Assembly: GCA_039811865.1 (NCBI GenBank)
Contig: JBDHZK010000037.1
Coordinates: 1-19,854, forward strand
Source of the DNA: JBDHZK01 sp039811865
Lineage (GTDB): Bacteria; Actinomycetota; Actinomycetes; Propionibacteriales; Propionibacteriaceae
Reading direction: 5' to 3'
Length of the DNA: 19,854 nucleotides
Below are positions 1 to 8,001 of the stretch, one piece after another; position 1 is the first letter of the stretch, and each line of letters begins with the position of its first letter. Made by a program: the position numbers and the translations under genes. The notes beneath the pieces are model-generated. The model did not search any database. It saw nothing but the letters and a program-made list of their open reading frames with translations, and was not told the DNA's origin.

Positions 1-53
1 CGGCCCGACAGCGTGCCGTAGTCGATCCCCACCACGTACTTGTCGTCTGACAT
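1..53 (-). CDS. araB: Ribulokinase, N-terminal fragment
   Basis: Only the first 17 complete codons are in the window; the gene runs off the left edge. The peptide reads MSDDKYVVGIDYGTLSGR. The GIDYGTLSGR segment is the phosphate-1 loop of FGGY-family sugar kinases in the form typical of L-ribulokinase, which phosphorylates L-ribulose in arabinose catabolism in the cytoplasm. An AAAGGA ribosome-binding site lies about 9 nt before the ATG. The gene follows araM on the same strand after 110 nt, matching the araB/araM association known from Bacillus arabinose operons. Identity rests on a short motif, so another FGGY kinase is possible. Confidence 0.72.
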   Translation of the reverse strand, partial: MSDDKYVVGIDYGTLSG

Positions 54-118
54 CGTTGTCATCCTTTCTTTGCGCCGCAGCAGCGCGGCGCGTCGGAGGC
101 GGCTTGGTCGCCGCGGTG

Positions 119-146
119 GTTGCCGGGGCTTCGGTGCCCCGGCAAC
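119..146. other. GC-rich intercistronic hairpin
   Basis: An 11-bp perfect stem (119-129 with 136-146) encloses the 6-nt loop TTCGGT. It lies between the araM stop and the araB start. There is no T-run after it on the minus strand, so it may be an attenuating or RNA-stabilising hairpin rather than a full terminator. Confidence 0.6.
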
Positions 147-163
147 TGGTTGTGGTCAATCCC

Positions 164-1537
164 CTAGCTGGCGCTCTTGGTGTTTTCCGCGTCCTGCGCC
201 CAGAATCCGCCGGGGGCAAACAGTTCTTCGACCAAACCATCCAAAATGTTCGCCTGCAGCAGCAGGTCGGTCAGCACGAATCGGGTGCGAATCCACAGCG
301 CTCGGTAGTAGGTGTCCTTGAACCGATCCATCGGCATGCCGAGCTGGCTTGGATGGCTGATCGCCCCGACGGTGTCCAGCTTCTGCTTGAGCTCTGCCAC
401 CGGCAGCAGTTGCGCCTTGACCCGCTCGGCGATCGCCGGCCACTTCTGCTTGACCAACTCCAGCCGCTCGCGCAACTCCTCGGGGGAGACGTACTTGCCC
501 TTCGTCTGCTTCACGGCAGCCTCGACGATGTCGGGGGCGATCATGGAGCGGATCCGCGCCTCCATCTCGTCCCAGGTAGGCCAGGCCGCGACCGCGGCGT
601 CGACATCGATCAGCGCGGGGACGTCCTTGGCGAGGAGCGCCTCGTACAAGGCGGTCACCGCCACCGTCCCAAGCCCCACCTTGAAACCGTGCGACAAGGG
701 CGGATCCCAGTCCATACCGAACTTCTCCATCTCCCACAGGTGGGAGAAGTGGTGACCACCGCCGGACGCCGGACGCGATGACTGGTAGGCCTGCATCGCC
801 AACCCGGACATGATCAGGCCCTCGGCCAGCCCTTTGAGCGAGGGCGGGTTGGAATCCCTGCAGCCTTGCGGGTCGGACAGCGCGTCGCGCAGCGGCCCCT
901 GTACCAGGTTCCACACGTAGGGATCGATCGACTCGATGCCCAGTTCGTCGCAGATGATCCAGTCGGCCCCGGCCGGAACCTTCTCGATCAGGTCACCGAA
1001 GCCGGTCGACGTGAGGCGGACGGGCGCGGTGGCCATCAGGTCGAGATCGGCGATCATGGCTGCCGGCGCCGGGCAGTCCAGCGTCTGCTTGAAGCCGTCC
1101 TTGCTGATGGATGCTCCGAAGCTGGCGTAGCCGTCCATCGAGGCGGCCGTCCCCACGCAGATGTATGGGCGACCGAGTTCGCCGGCGGCCCGCTTCACGA
1201 TGTCATTTAGGGTTCCCGAGGCCAGGGCGATCGGCACGGCGTCGACGCCGGCCAGATAATCGCGAAGGATCTCGATATTGGAGTACCCGGCGTAAAGCGT
1301 CGGCTTGCCGGGGAAAACGTACGGCTCGACCTGCTCGACGCCGGCGCCGTCCAACGACGACCGCACCTGCTCGCCGCCGACGGCCATCGTGTTGCCGTCG
1401 GCCACGATAATGGCCTTCCGGCCAGGGAACAGCCGCGCGAAAATCGGGCCGGTTTGATCGACCACCCCCTCCCCCACGGCGATGGCCAGGGTGTCGGTAG
1501 CGGTCTTCAAGGCGGTCTGGATGAGGTCTTCTGCCAT
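164..1537 (-). CDS. araM: AraM / sn-glycerol-1-phosphate dehydrogenase family protein
   Basis: The 457-aa product belongs to the iron-containing alcohol dehydrogenase/dehydroquinate synthase-like superfamily, EgsA/AraM branch. Members reduce dihydroxyacetone phosphate to sn-glycerol-1-phosphate with NAD(P)H. Visible marks are SGTLND (residues 107-112) and GTAASMDGY (129-137), both in the nucleotide-binding region, then TGFGDL around 178-183 and the histidine-rich HHFSH (262-266) plus H283, which are candidate metal ligands. The ATG at 1537 is preferred over an in-frame start 60 nt upstream because GGAG lies about 8 nt before it and the family starts near here. The next gene on the strand is araB, so a pentose operon is likely. 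Whether it makes archaeal-type lipid precursor or serves sugar metabolism cannot be told from sequence. Confidence 0.9.
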   Translation of the reverse strand: MAEDLIQTALKTATDTLAIAVGEGVVDQTGPIFARLFPGRKAIIVADGNTMAVGGEQVRSSLDGAGVEQVEPYVFPGKPTLYAGYSNIEILRDYLAGVDAVPIALASGTLNDIVKRAAGELGRPYICVGTAASMDGYASFGASISKDGFKQTLDCPAPAAMIADLDLMATAPVRLTSTGFGDLIEKVPAGADWIICDELGIESIDPYVWNLVQGPLRDALSDPQGCRDSNPPSLKGLAEGLIMSGLAMQAYQSSRPASGGGHHFSHLWEMEKFGMDWDPPLSHGFKVGLGTVAVTALYEALLAKDVPALIDVDAAVAAWPTWDEMEARIRSMIAPDIVEAAVKQTKGKYVSPEELRERLELVKQKWPAIAERVKAQLLPVAELKQKLDTVGAISHPSQLGMPMDRFKDTYYRALWIRTRFVLTDLLLQANILDGLVEELFAPGGFWAQDAENTKSAS

Positions 1538-1702
1538 CGGGTCTCCTTGTGCATCATCGTTGAGACACATCCGAGCGGCGGCCACTGGGAGCCGCATCGC
1601 CCCTGCAGCCGCAGCCTACCGGGCCCAAACTGTGCTTGTCTGTGTCCGATTGGCAACTTCTGTTGATAGTTCGCACACGGCACCGGCCCCGCGGGCAAGC
1701 GA

Positions 1703-1730
1703 GAAGGCGGCGGCCGGGGCCACCGCCTTC
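1703..1730 (-). terminator. Hairpin downstream of the secreted protein gene
   Basis: An 8-bp perfect stem (GAAGGCGG 1703-1710 with CCGCCTTC 1723-1730) has a GC-rich 12-nt loop that can add a few more pairs. It begins 13 nt past the stop of the minus-strand gene at 1743. No T-run follows, as is common in actinobacteria. Confidence 0.5.
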
Positions 1731-1742
1731 GCATACCGGAAG

Positions 1743-2276
1743 CTACGGCGTGAGGCTGGGCGGGCAGTCGTTGCTGCAGGGGTTGGTGCCCGGGTAGTAG
1801 AAGTTCTCCGTGTAGTTGTACACGACGCTCTGATAGGTGAAGTGGTACTGGATCGTGATCGTGGCCGGCAGGTTCGAGCTGTTGTTCGACCCGCTGAGAA
1901 TGATCGACAGGGACGTACTGCCCGGGTTCAGCGTGATCGGGTTGGTGAACGTCGAGTTGGGGGCCACGGACAACGGGTTGCTCGTATCCTCCGTGATGGA
2001 GTCGACCGTGACGGTCAGCGGGACGCTCGTGTAGTTCCAGACGAGCACGTTGAAGTGGTAGTACTTTTTACAGTTCGCGTCGCTGTTGCCCGGGTACTTG
2101 CAGGCAGATTGAGTGACGATGTCCACCAGCGGAGAGGCCGATACCGAGGGCGCCGCAGCGGCGGTCGCGATCACCGGCAGGGCCCACGCGGCCCCGGTGG
2201 CGAGCGTGCGACGGCTCAAGCTGCCCGGACGCGGCGACGTTGACAGGGCGCTAGAGCCCCGATTCTGACCTGGCAT
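1743..2276 (-). CDS. Small secreted protein with Tat-type signal, function unknown
   Basis: I do not recognise a family. The 177-aa product starts with a charged region, then SRRTLAT (residues 21-27), a twin-arginine motif, a hydrophobic Ala-rich segment (28-46) and a likely cleavage site near SVSAS (44-48). The mature part (about 130 aa) is rich in Ser, Thr, Asn and Tyr, with alternating polar/hydrophobic stretches such as VPLTVTVDSI that suggest a beta-sandwich. Four cysteines (59, 69, 167, 171) could form two disulfides, consistent with export. GC content is visibly lower than in neighbouring genes. ATG 2276 has a G-rich stretch 4-10 nt upstream. It probably acts at the cell surface or in the medium. 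It is transcribed alone, between a hairpin and a divergent promoter region. Confidence 0.72.
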   Translation of the reverse strand: MPGQNRGSSALSTSPRPGSLSRRTLATGAAWALPVIATAAAAPSVSASPLVDIVTQSACKYPGNSDANCKKYYHFNVLVWNYTSVPLTVTVDSITEDTSNPLSVAPNSTFTNPITLNPGSTSLSIILSGSNNSSNLPATITIQYHFTYQSVVYNYTENFYYPGTNPCSNDCPPSLTP

Positions 2277-2485
2277 CAGACCCCCCGGAAAGACGCTAAA
2301 GAGTTGCTATCGGGAGTATCGCGGCTGGAGCGGTTCACGTCCAGAAATGTCCGAAAACAACCCCCGGTGAGCGAACAAAGCTCAACCGTGCAGCGGTGGA
2401 CGCAACTTCTGCCCGATCGGGAGTTCCGGGCTTCCGATAGTGTGGCCGGTTTGCCACGCTCAGGCGCGGGGGGCAAGGTTAGGGC
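2277..2485. other. Divergent intergenic region (secreted protein / EF-G2)
   Basis: This 209-nt spacer must hold promoters for both flanking genes. A TAGTGT at 2438-2443 could be the -10 box for the plus-strand GTPase, but no convincing -35 lies upstream. The 9-mer ATCGGGAGT occurs twice (near 2309 and 2416). No gene was found in it. Confidence 0.35.
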
Positions 2486-4576
2486 ATGAGTTCGAAGGTG
2501 AGCGCCCAAGTAAGCAGCCCTGATCAAGTTCGCAACGTCGTCCTGATCGGCGGATCCGGCTCGGGGAAGACAACGTTGTTCGAGCTGTTGCTGAAGTCAA
2601 GGCTGCCGGGTTACCGGGGCGAGAAGGAGGACCCGGAGCGCGCCGCGGCGCTGTACCTGGCTTCGATCACCACCGGCGACGTGCTGGTCAACCTGCTGGA
2701 CGCTCCCGGCCACCCCGACTTCGTGGGCGAACTGCGAGCCGGCATCCGCGCGGCCGACGCGGCCATCTTCGTGGTCTCTGCGGCGGACGGCGTGGACGGG
2801 TCGACCGCAGCCTTGTGGAACGAGTGCGAGGCCGCCCACCTGCCGCGAGTGATCGCCGTCACCAAGCTCGATTCGGGACGCTCCGACTTCGAGACCGCGG
2901 TCAGCCAATGCCAAGACTCATTCGGCGAGGGCGTCCTGCCCACCTATTACCCCGTGGTCAACGGGCAGGGCCAGGTCGGTGCCACCCTCAGCCTCGTTTC
3001 GACCCGTCTCTACACCTACGCCGGCGGACAGCGCACCCGCGGCGAGTCCGGCCCCGAACACGCGGACGCGATCGAGCAATACCGCGGCCCGCTGATCGAG
3101 GGCATCATCCAGGAGTCCGAGGACGACGACCTGATGGACCACTACCTATCGGGGGAGGGCATCGCCGAGCAGGAGCTGTTCGCCGACATGTGCAAAGCGG
3201 TGGCCAAGGCGAACCTGTACCCCGTGATCCCCGTCCAGGCGTCCAACGGCGTTGGCGTCGAAGAGCTGCTCGGCTTGGTCGAGCGCGGCTTCCCGACGCC
3301 CAGCCTGCATCCCAACCCGGCGATCACGACCCCCGACGGCCAGCCGCTGCCGCCCGCCCAGACCGACCCGGAGGCGCCACTGGTGGCCCAGGTCGTCCGG
3401 ACGACCACCGACCCGTTCGCCGGCCGGCTGTCGATGGTCAGAATCTTCTCCGGGACGCTTCGCCCTGACGAGGCGGTCCACGTCTCCGGCCACCGGTCGC
3501 GCTTCGCCGGGCGCGACGACGGCGCTCATCCCGATCACGACGAGGACGAGCGGGTCGGCCTGATCAGCGCGGCCGTGGGCACCGAGCTCAAGCCGCGGTC
3601 GCACGCCATCGCCGGCGAGATCGTGATGGTGGCCAAGCTGTCGCGCGCCGAGACGTCCGACTCGCTGTCCGCCAAGGACCGGCCCGCCCTGGTCGAGCCG
3701 TGGAACCTGCCCGAGCCGCTGCTACCGATCGCGATCAAGGCGGCCACCCGCAACGACGAGGACAAGCTCGCCGGCGCCTTGCAGCGCCTCGCCGTCGAGG
3801 ATTCGGGGGTGCGGCTGGATCGCTCCGCCGGCGACCAGCTCGTGTTGTGGACGTCTGGCCAGGCGCATGCCGACCTGCTGCTCACCCGGCTCGTCGACCG
3901 CTACGGCGTGAAGGTCGAGCAGGAGCCGCTGCGCATTCCCCTTCGCGAAACGTTCGTCGGAGCGGCCAAGGCCAAAGGACGCCACGTCAAGCAGAGCGGT
4001 GGGCACGGCCAGTACGCCGTTTGCGACATCGAGGTCGAGCCGCTCGAGCGCGGCGCCGGTTTCGAGTTCGTCGACAAGGTGGTGGGCGGCGCCGTCCCAC
4101 GCCAGTTCATTCCCAGCGTCGAAAAGGGCGTCCGCTCTCAGATGGAGAAGGGCGTCATCGCGGGCTTCCCGATGGTCGACATCCGGGTGACCCTGTACGA
4201 CGGCAAGTCGCACTCGGTGGATTCGAGCGACATGGCTTTCCAGCTCGCCGGCTCGCTGGCGCTCAAGGAGGCGGCGGCCGCGCGCGGCGCCGTCGGCCTG
4301 CTCGAGCCGCTCGACCTGGTCACCGTCACACTCGGCGAGGAGTACATGGGGGCCGCGATGACCGACCTTTCCGGACGTCGCGGTCAACTGCTGGGCACGG
4401 ACTCCAACGACCGGCATCAGGCGATCATCCGGGCGTTGGTCCCCCAGACCGAGCTGTCGCGCTACGCGATCGACCTGCGCGGGATCGGGCACGGCTCGGG
4501 CAGCTTCACCCGCGAGTTCCACGGCTACGAACTGTTGCCGATGAACCTGATGGACGCCTACGTCAAGAAGGCCTGA
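2486..4576 (+). CDS. Elongation factor G-like protein (EF-G2 type)
   Basis: The 696-aa product has the full translational GTPase layout of EF-G: G domain, domain II, and the III-IV-V tail with the domain IV/V region ending near ELLPMNLMDAYVKKA. GTPase motifs are GGSGSGKT (P-loop, residues 22-29), DAPGH (72-76) and TKLD (126-129). The P-loop and G4 motifs differ from canonical EF-G (AHIDAGKT and NKMD), and the switch I segment lacks the usual RGITI block. These are marks of the actinobacterial EF-G2 paralogue rather than the essential FusA. The paralogue's role is not firmly known; altered translocation, recycling or stress translation are options. A weak AAGG lies about 9 nt before ATG 2486. 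It appears monocistronic, ending at a terminator shared with yccF. Confidence 0.9.
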   Translation: MSSKVSAQVSSPDQVRNVVLIGGSGSGKTTLFELLLKSRLPGYRGEKEDPERAAALYLASITTGDVLVNLLDAPGHPDFVGELRAGIRAADAAIFVVSAADGVDGSTAALWNECEAAHLPRVIAVTKLDSGRSDFETAVSQCQDSFGEGVLPTYYPVVNGQGQVGATLSLVSTRLYTYAGGQRTRGESGPEHADAIEQYRGPLIEGIIQESEDDDLMDHYLSGEGIAEQELFADMCKAVAKANLYPVIPVQASNGVGVEELLGLVERGFPTPSLHPNPAITTPDGQPLPPAQTDPEAPLVAQVVRTTTDPFAGRLSMVRIFSGTLRPDEAVHVSGHRSRFAGRDDGAHPDHDEDERVGLISAAVGTELKPRSHAIAGEIVMVAKLSRAETSDSLSAKDRPALVEPWNLPEPLLPIAIKAATRNDEDKLAGALQRLAVEDSGVRLDRSAGDQLVLWTSGQAHADLLLTRLVDRYGVKVEQEPLRIPLRETFVGAAKAKGRHVKQSGGHGQYAVCDIEVEPLERGAGFEFVDKVVGGAVPRQFIPSVEKGVRSQMEKGVIAGFPMVDIRVTLYDGKSHSVDSSDMAFQLAGSLALKEAAAARGAVGLLEPLDLVTVTLGEEYMGAAMTDLSGRRGQLLGTDSNDRHQAIIRALVPQTELSRYAIDLRGIGHGSGSFTREFHGYELLPMNLMDAYVKKA

Positions 4577-4592
4577 CCGCCCCAAACCAAGC

Positions 4593-4625
4593 ATGCCCCC
4601 ACCGGAATCTCTCCGGCGGGGGCAT
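4593..4625. terminator. Bidirectional terminator between convergent genes
   Basis: A 14-bp stem (4593-4606 with 4612-4625) carries a 5-nt loop. On the plus strand it contains one A/C mismatch (4601/4617); on the minus strand the same position becomes a G-U pair, so the minus transcript of yccF folds without interruption. It serves the EF-G2 gene (stop at 4576) and yccF (stop at 4670). Confidence 0.8.
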
Positions 4626-4632
4626 CGCTATG

Positions 4633-4652
4633 GCTCGGCCGGTCGGCCGAGC
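4633..4652. other. Second hairpin in the same convergent spacer
   Basis: The 8-bp perfect stem GCTCGGCC/GGCCGAGC has a 4-nt loop. It lies between the main terminator and the yccF stop codon and may act with it on the minus strand. Confidence 0.5.
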
Positions 4653-4669
4653 ACGACGTCGGGCTCGGC

Positions 4670-5080
4670 TCAGATGGAGTGTAGGGGCCGGGCTCCCGGC
4701 GGGAGACTGTCGGCGTCCACGATCTCCTTGCCGAAGGGGAAGCACGTCACGGGGATCATCTTCAGGTTCACCAGCGCGACCGGGACGCCGACGATGGTGA
4801 TCGCCTGGGCGGCGGCGGTGGTCACGTGCCCGACGGCCAGCCACCAGCCCGCGATCAGGAACCAGATGAAGTTCGCGATGGCCGAGCCGGCGCCAGCACC
4901 AGGCTTGGCGATCACCGCGCTGCCGAACGGCCAAAGCGCGTACTTGGCCATGCGGAACGAGGCGACCCCCATCGGGATGGTGACGATGAAGATGCAGGCC
5001 AGCACACCGGCGAACCAGTAGCCGATCGCGAGCCACAAGCCGCCGAAGATCAACCAGATCAGGTTCAACAGGGTTCTCAA
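4670..5080 (-). CDS. YccF domain-containing inner membrane protein
   Basis: The 136-aa product consists of two tandem YccF-type repeats. Repeat 1 (about residues 5-55) has IWLIFGGLWLAIGY, then TIPMG and ALWPFG. Repeat 2 (about 67-118) has IWFLIAGWWLAVGH, then VGVPVALVNL and CFPFGKEIV. Each repeat has a long hydrophobic stretch that spans the membrane. The reading frame is open far upstream, but homology begins at RTLLNLIW, so the start is taken as TTG at 5080 with AGAGGAA about 4 nt before it. The molecular role of YccF proteins is unknown. The gene is divergent from trmB across 273 nt and convergent with the EF-G2 gene. Confidence 0.87.
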   Translation of the reverse strand: MRTLLNLIWLIFGGLWLAIGYWFAGVLACIFIVTIPMGVASFRMAKYALWPFGSAVIAKPGAGAGSAIANFIWFLIAGWWLAVGHVTTAAAQAITIVGVPVALVNLKMIPVTCFPFGKEIVDADSLPPGARPLHSI

Positions 5081-5353
5081 GATTTCCTCTCCCGGGCCGG
5101 GTTCGAGATCCGACCCACAAAACAAGTGAATCAGGTTGGCCGCGACGCCACGTCGAGCCGGGGTCGGGGACGTCCCTGAATCGCGCCGGAGGGGAGACCC
5201 GGCTGGCGCCGGCGAGACGAACGGGCGCCCCGTAAGTCGATGCCCGCCGCGAGCACCGGGAGGGCGCCACGTGCCAGGGCAGGCGTGCGGCCGTCCTGGG
5301 CAAGACGTCCACAGCAGATGCCGGGAGCGGACGCCCCAGTAGGGTGAGGGATC

Positions 5354-6058
5354 GTGTCCAGCCAGCCCATCCGCCGCGACGTCGTCAGCTATGTGCGCCG
5401 CAGCGCTCGGATGAGCGCGTCGCAGCAGCGGGCCTGGGAAGCGCATCGGCAGCGCTGGGTGATCGACATCGAGCGCGGCGAACGGTCCACGTCGGTCGGC
5501 CCGTCCGCCGGCGTCGACTGGGTGGCCGGCTTCGGCCGGAGCGCCCCGCTGATCGCCGAGATCGGCTGCGGGACCGGCGACTCGCTGGTGCCCATGGCGG
5601 CCGCGCGGCCGGCGTCCAACGTGATCGCGTTCGAAGTGTTCGAACCCGCGGTCGCGGGGACGCTCTCGCGCCTTGCCCGCGAGGGCGTCGACAACGTCCG
5701 CCTGATTGTCGCCGATGCCGCCCAGGCGTTGGCTACCCTCCTGGCTCCCGGCTCGCTGAGCGAGCTTTGGCTGTACTTCCCCGACCCGTGGCCCAAGGTC
5801 CGGCACCACAAGCGCCGTCTGCTCGATCCGGCCTTCGCCGCCCTGGCCGCCAGCCGGCTCCGTCCTGGCGGACTGTGGCGCCTAGCCACCGACTGGGCCG
5901 ACTACGCCGATGCGATGCGTGCGGTGCTCGACGCCGAACCGCAGTTGGTGGCGGTCCCTGACGCGGGCCGAGGCGACCGTCCGATCACGCGGTTCGAGCG
6001 GCGCGGGCTGGCGGCGGGACGAACGATCACCGAGTTGTCCTATGCGAGGCGGACATGA
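5354..6058 (+). CDS. trmB: tRNA (guanine-N7-)-methyltransferase
   Basis: The 234-aa product matches TrmB, which uses S-adenosylmethionine to make m7G46 in the variable loop of tRNAs. The SAM-binding motif EIGCGTGDS is at residues 69-77, followed by the acidic strand end FEVFEP (93-98). The TrmB signature FPDPWPK (142-148) with HHKRR (151-155) follows, and the C-terminal DWADYA motif is present. Length is normal for the family. The start is GTG 5354, with AGGGTGAGGG about 5 nt upstream. It is the first gene of an operon and overlaps truA by ATGA. Confidence 0.95.
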   Translation: MSSQPIRRDVVSYVRRSARMSASQQRAWEAHRQRWVIDIERGERSTSVGPSAGVDWVAGFGRSAPLIAEIGCGTGDSLVPMAAARPASNVIAFEVFEPAVAGTLSRLAREGVDNVRLIVADAAQALATLLAPGSLSELWLYFPDPWPKVRHHKRRLLDPAFAALAASRLRPGGLWRLATDWADYADAMRAVLDAEPQLVAVPDAGRGDRPITRFERRGLAAGRTITELSYARRT

Positions 6059-7002
6059 GCCGCCTGCGCCTGGACATCGCCTATGACGGCACCGCATTCC
6101 ATGGGTGGGCCGGGCAGCCCGGGCTGCGCACCGTCCAAGGCGAGTTGGAGGCCTGGATCGCGCGCGTCCTGCGCCTGGAGCAGCCACCCGAGCTGGTCTG
6201 CGCGGGCCGCACGGACGCCGGCGTGCATGCCCGCGGCCAGGTCGCTCATTTGGACGTGGAGTGCACCGACGCCGCCACGACCGCGCAGATGTTGGGTCGA
6301 CGACTGCGGCGCGTCCTCGGCGACGACCTGGTCGTCAACCGGGTGAGGCCCGCACCAGACGGCTTCGACGCACGGTTCTCGGCCGTGTGGCGCCGATACG
6401 TCTACCGCTTGGCCGAACCCGACTCGGCGCTCGACCCCATGCGGCGCGCAATGGTCGTCCGCCTGTCCGACGCGCTGGACCTCGACGCCTTCAACGCCGC
6501 CGCCGCCAGCCTGCTCGGGCTTCGCGACTTCGCCGCTTTCTGCCGGGCGCGTGAAGGCGCCACGACCGTCCGGACGCTGCTCCAGGCTCGTGCTGTCCGG
6601 GCGGACGGGCTCGTCCAGGTCACCGTCCGTGCCGACGCCTTCTGCCACTCGATGGTGCGCTCTCTGGTTGGGGCCCTGGTCACGGTCGGAACGCTCCGGC
6701 GAGACGCCGCCTGGTTGGCCCGTGTCGCAGACGCCGGCGTCCGCAGCGGGCAGTACACCGTCATGCCCGCCCACGGCCTCGTCCTGGAGGAGGTGGGCTA
6801 CCCACCCGACGACCAGCTCGCCGCTCGCGCCGAGCAGGCACGGCAAGTGCGCGTCCTCGAGTCGGGTTCGGACCGAGAGCTTGCCGAAGCCTCCGAAGCC
6901 CGAACATCGGCAACCGACGACGCCAAGTCAGGTGCTGCGACACAAACCGGTACGAGCGCCCGGCCCGAAGCGGCACAGGTCGCACCGAGGAGGACGCGGT
7001 GA
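6055..7002 (+). CDS. truA: tRNA pseudouridine(38-40) synthase
   Basis: The 315-aa product is TruA, which isomerises uridines 38-40 in the tRNA anticodon arm. The catalytic motif GRTDAGVHA is at residues 51-59, with Asp54 as the nucleophile. The N-terminal LDIAYDGTAFHGW and the later DAFCHSMVRSLVG motif are also typical. The enzyme proper ends near residue 260 (ARVADAGVRSGQYTVMPAHGL). About 50 further residues form a polar, Ala/Ser/Glu-rich, probably disordered tail not usual for TruA. ATG 6055 overlaps the trmB stop, and the 3' end overlaps the next gene by GTGA, so translation is probably coupled. Confidence 0.95.
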   Translation: MSRLRLDIAYDGTAFHGWAGQPGLRTVQGELEAWIARVLRLEQPPELVCAGRTDAGVHARGQVAHLDVECTDAATTAQMLGRRLRRVLGDDLVVNRVRPAPDGFDARFSAVWRRYVYRLAEPDSALDPMRRAMVVRLSDALDLDAFNAAAASLLGLRDFAAFCRAREGATTVRTLLQARAVRADGLVQVTVRADAFCHSMVRSLVGALVTVGTLRRDAAWLARVADAGVRSGQYTVMPAHGLVLEEVGYPPDDQLAARAEQARQVRVLESGSDRELAEASEARTSATDDAKSGAATQTGTSARPEAAQVAPRRTR

Positions 7003-7604
7003 GTCACTATTTCGAGGCGCCAACCGGGCCGGAGCGGCGCCGCACGATCGGCGTTCGTCTGTTCGACACCGAGGTGGAGCTCCAGACCGCCGACGGGGTC
7101 TTCTCGGCGGGGGGGCTGGATCCGGGGACGGCCGTCTTGCTGCGCGCTGCCCCGGCACCGTCCGGGGAGGCGGCCCGCCGGCATTTGTTGGACTTGGGGT
7201 GCGGCTACGGTCCGATCGCGCTGGCCCTGGCGTTGGCCTGCCCCCGCGCGGCCATCGACGCCGTGGACGTGAATCCCCGCGCGCTGGCCCTCACCCGGGA
7301 CAACGCCCGCGCGCTGGGCGTCGGCGACCGGGTCAGCGCGTTCCTGCCCGACGACGTCCCCGACGACCGTCGCTATGGCGAGATCTGGTCCAACCCGCCC
7401 ATCCGAATCGGCAAGACCGCGCTTCACGAACTGTTGTTGCGTTGGCTCCCCCGGCTGGAACCGGGCGGCGTCGCCCGGCTGGTGGTCGGCCGAAACCTGG
7501 GTGCCGACTCGCTGCGGGAATGGCTGATCGACCAGGGCTTCCCTACCGTGCGTTCGGCCAGTTCGAAGGGTTTCCGGGTGCTTTGCGTGTCGCCCACCGG
7601 CTGA
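6999..7604 (+). CDS. RsmC-like class I SAM-dependent methyltransferase
   Basis: The 201-aa product starts MSHYFEAP and carries the SAM-binding motif LDLGCGYGPIA (residues 64-74), an acidic VDVNP (89-93) and the catalytic-type SNPPIR (131-136). NPP(F/Y/I) motifs mark N-methyltransferases acting on exocyclic amino groups. The order matches the single-domain actinobacterial relatives of RsmC, which methylates G1207 of 16S rRNA; E. coli RsmC has an extra N-terminal domain that is absent here. Target specificity is inferred. GTG 6999 overlaps the truA stop by GTGA. With trmB and truA it forms an RNA-modification operon closed by a terminator 16 nt after the stop. Confidence 0.85.
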   Translation: MSHYFEAPTGPERRRTIGVRLFDTEVELQTADGVFSAGGLDPGTAVLLRAAPAPSGEAARRHLLDLGCGYGPIALALALACPRAAIDAVDVNPRALALTRDNARALGVGDRVSAFLPDDVPDDRRYGEIWSNPPIRIGKTALHELLLRWLPRLEPGGVARLVVGRNLGADSLREWLIDQGFPTVRSASSKGFRVLCVSPTG

Positions 7605-7619
7605 CCAGAACGCGGAAAG

Positions 7620-7639
7620 ACACCCCCGCAAGGGGGTGT
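7620..7639 (+). terminator. Rho-independent-like terminator of the trmB-truA operon
   Basis: An 8-bp stem ACACCCCC/GGGGGTGT with a GCAA tetraloop is followed by TT, 16 nt after the methyltransferase stop codon. Confidence 0.85.
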
Positions 7640-7662
7640 TTGCCTCGGCGGTCTCCTCGTAG

Positions 7663-7688
7663 CTTGGAAAAGCGGGTTGAACCCCAAG
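7663..7688. other. Nested inverted repeat upstream of the CsbD-like gene
   Basis: An inner GGGTTGAACCC (7674-7684) is flanked by CTTG (7663-7666) and CAAG (7685-7688). It ends 31 nt before the start codon at 7720 and could be an operator or a leader hairpin. Confidence 0.35.
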
Positions 7689-7719
7689 CCGCAAGAACGA
7701 CGACGTTCGGGAGGGCGCC

Positions 7720-7956
7720 ATGGGACTGGGAGACAAGATCGCCAACAAGACCCAGGAAGCGGTTGGCAAGGCCAAGGAAAAGATCGGGGATGCCACCGAC
7801 AACGAGCGACTTCAGGCCGAGGGCGTCGCCGATCAAGCAGAGGCGAACGTCAAGCAGGCCGGCGAGGCCGTCAAGGACGCCGGTCGCGATGTGGCCGACC
7901 ATGCCAAGGACGCTGCCGAGGACGCCAGGTCCGCGGTGCGCAAGGCCACCAACTAG
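7720..7956 (+). CDS. CsbD family stress-response protein
   Basis: The 78-aa hydrophilic protein begins MGLGDKIANKTQEAVGKAKE, matching the CsbD-like family: small, Ala/Lys/Asp-rich, predicted helical proteins often induced by general stress sigma factors. Heptad-like Ala spacing and repeated DA/KDA units run through the C-terminal half (residues 40-76). No catalytic residues are present and its molecular role is unknown. GGGAGG lies about 7 nt before ATG 7720. It is a single gene between the preceding operon terminator and a long non-coding stretch. Confidence 0.85.
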   Translation: MGLGDKIANKTQEAVGKAKEKIGDATDNERLQAEGVADQAEANVKQAGEAVKDAGRDVADHAKDAAEDARSAVRKATN

Positions 7957-8001
7957 CGCCCAACCGAGCGGGTTCGTCCGCACGCGACGAGGGCGTCCTG
8001 A

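Noticed and set aside
1482..2243. 253-aa plus-strand open frame opposite araM and the secreted protein gene
   Set aside because: Arg/Val-rich antisense shadow without recognisable motifs; the minus-strand gene has a clear Tat signal and export features.
3700..4800. 366-aa plus-strand open frame inside the EF-G2 gene
   Set aside because: Arg/Gly/Ala-rich translation typical of a GC-rich shadow frame; the EF-G2 frame has full homology across the region.
5081..5809. N-terminal 243-residue extension of the yccF frame
   Set aside because: It is low-complexity, runs antisense through trmB, and YccF homology with an RBS begins only at TTG 5080.
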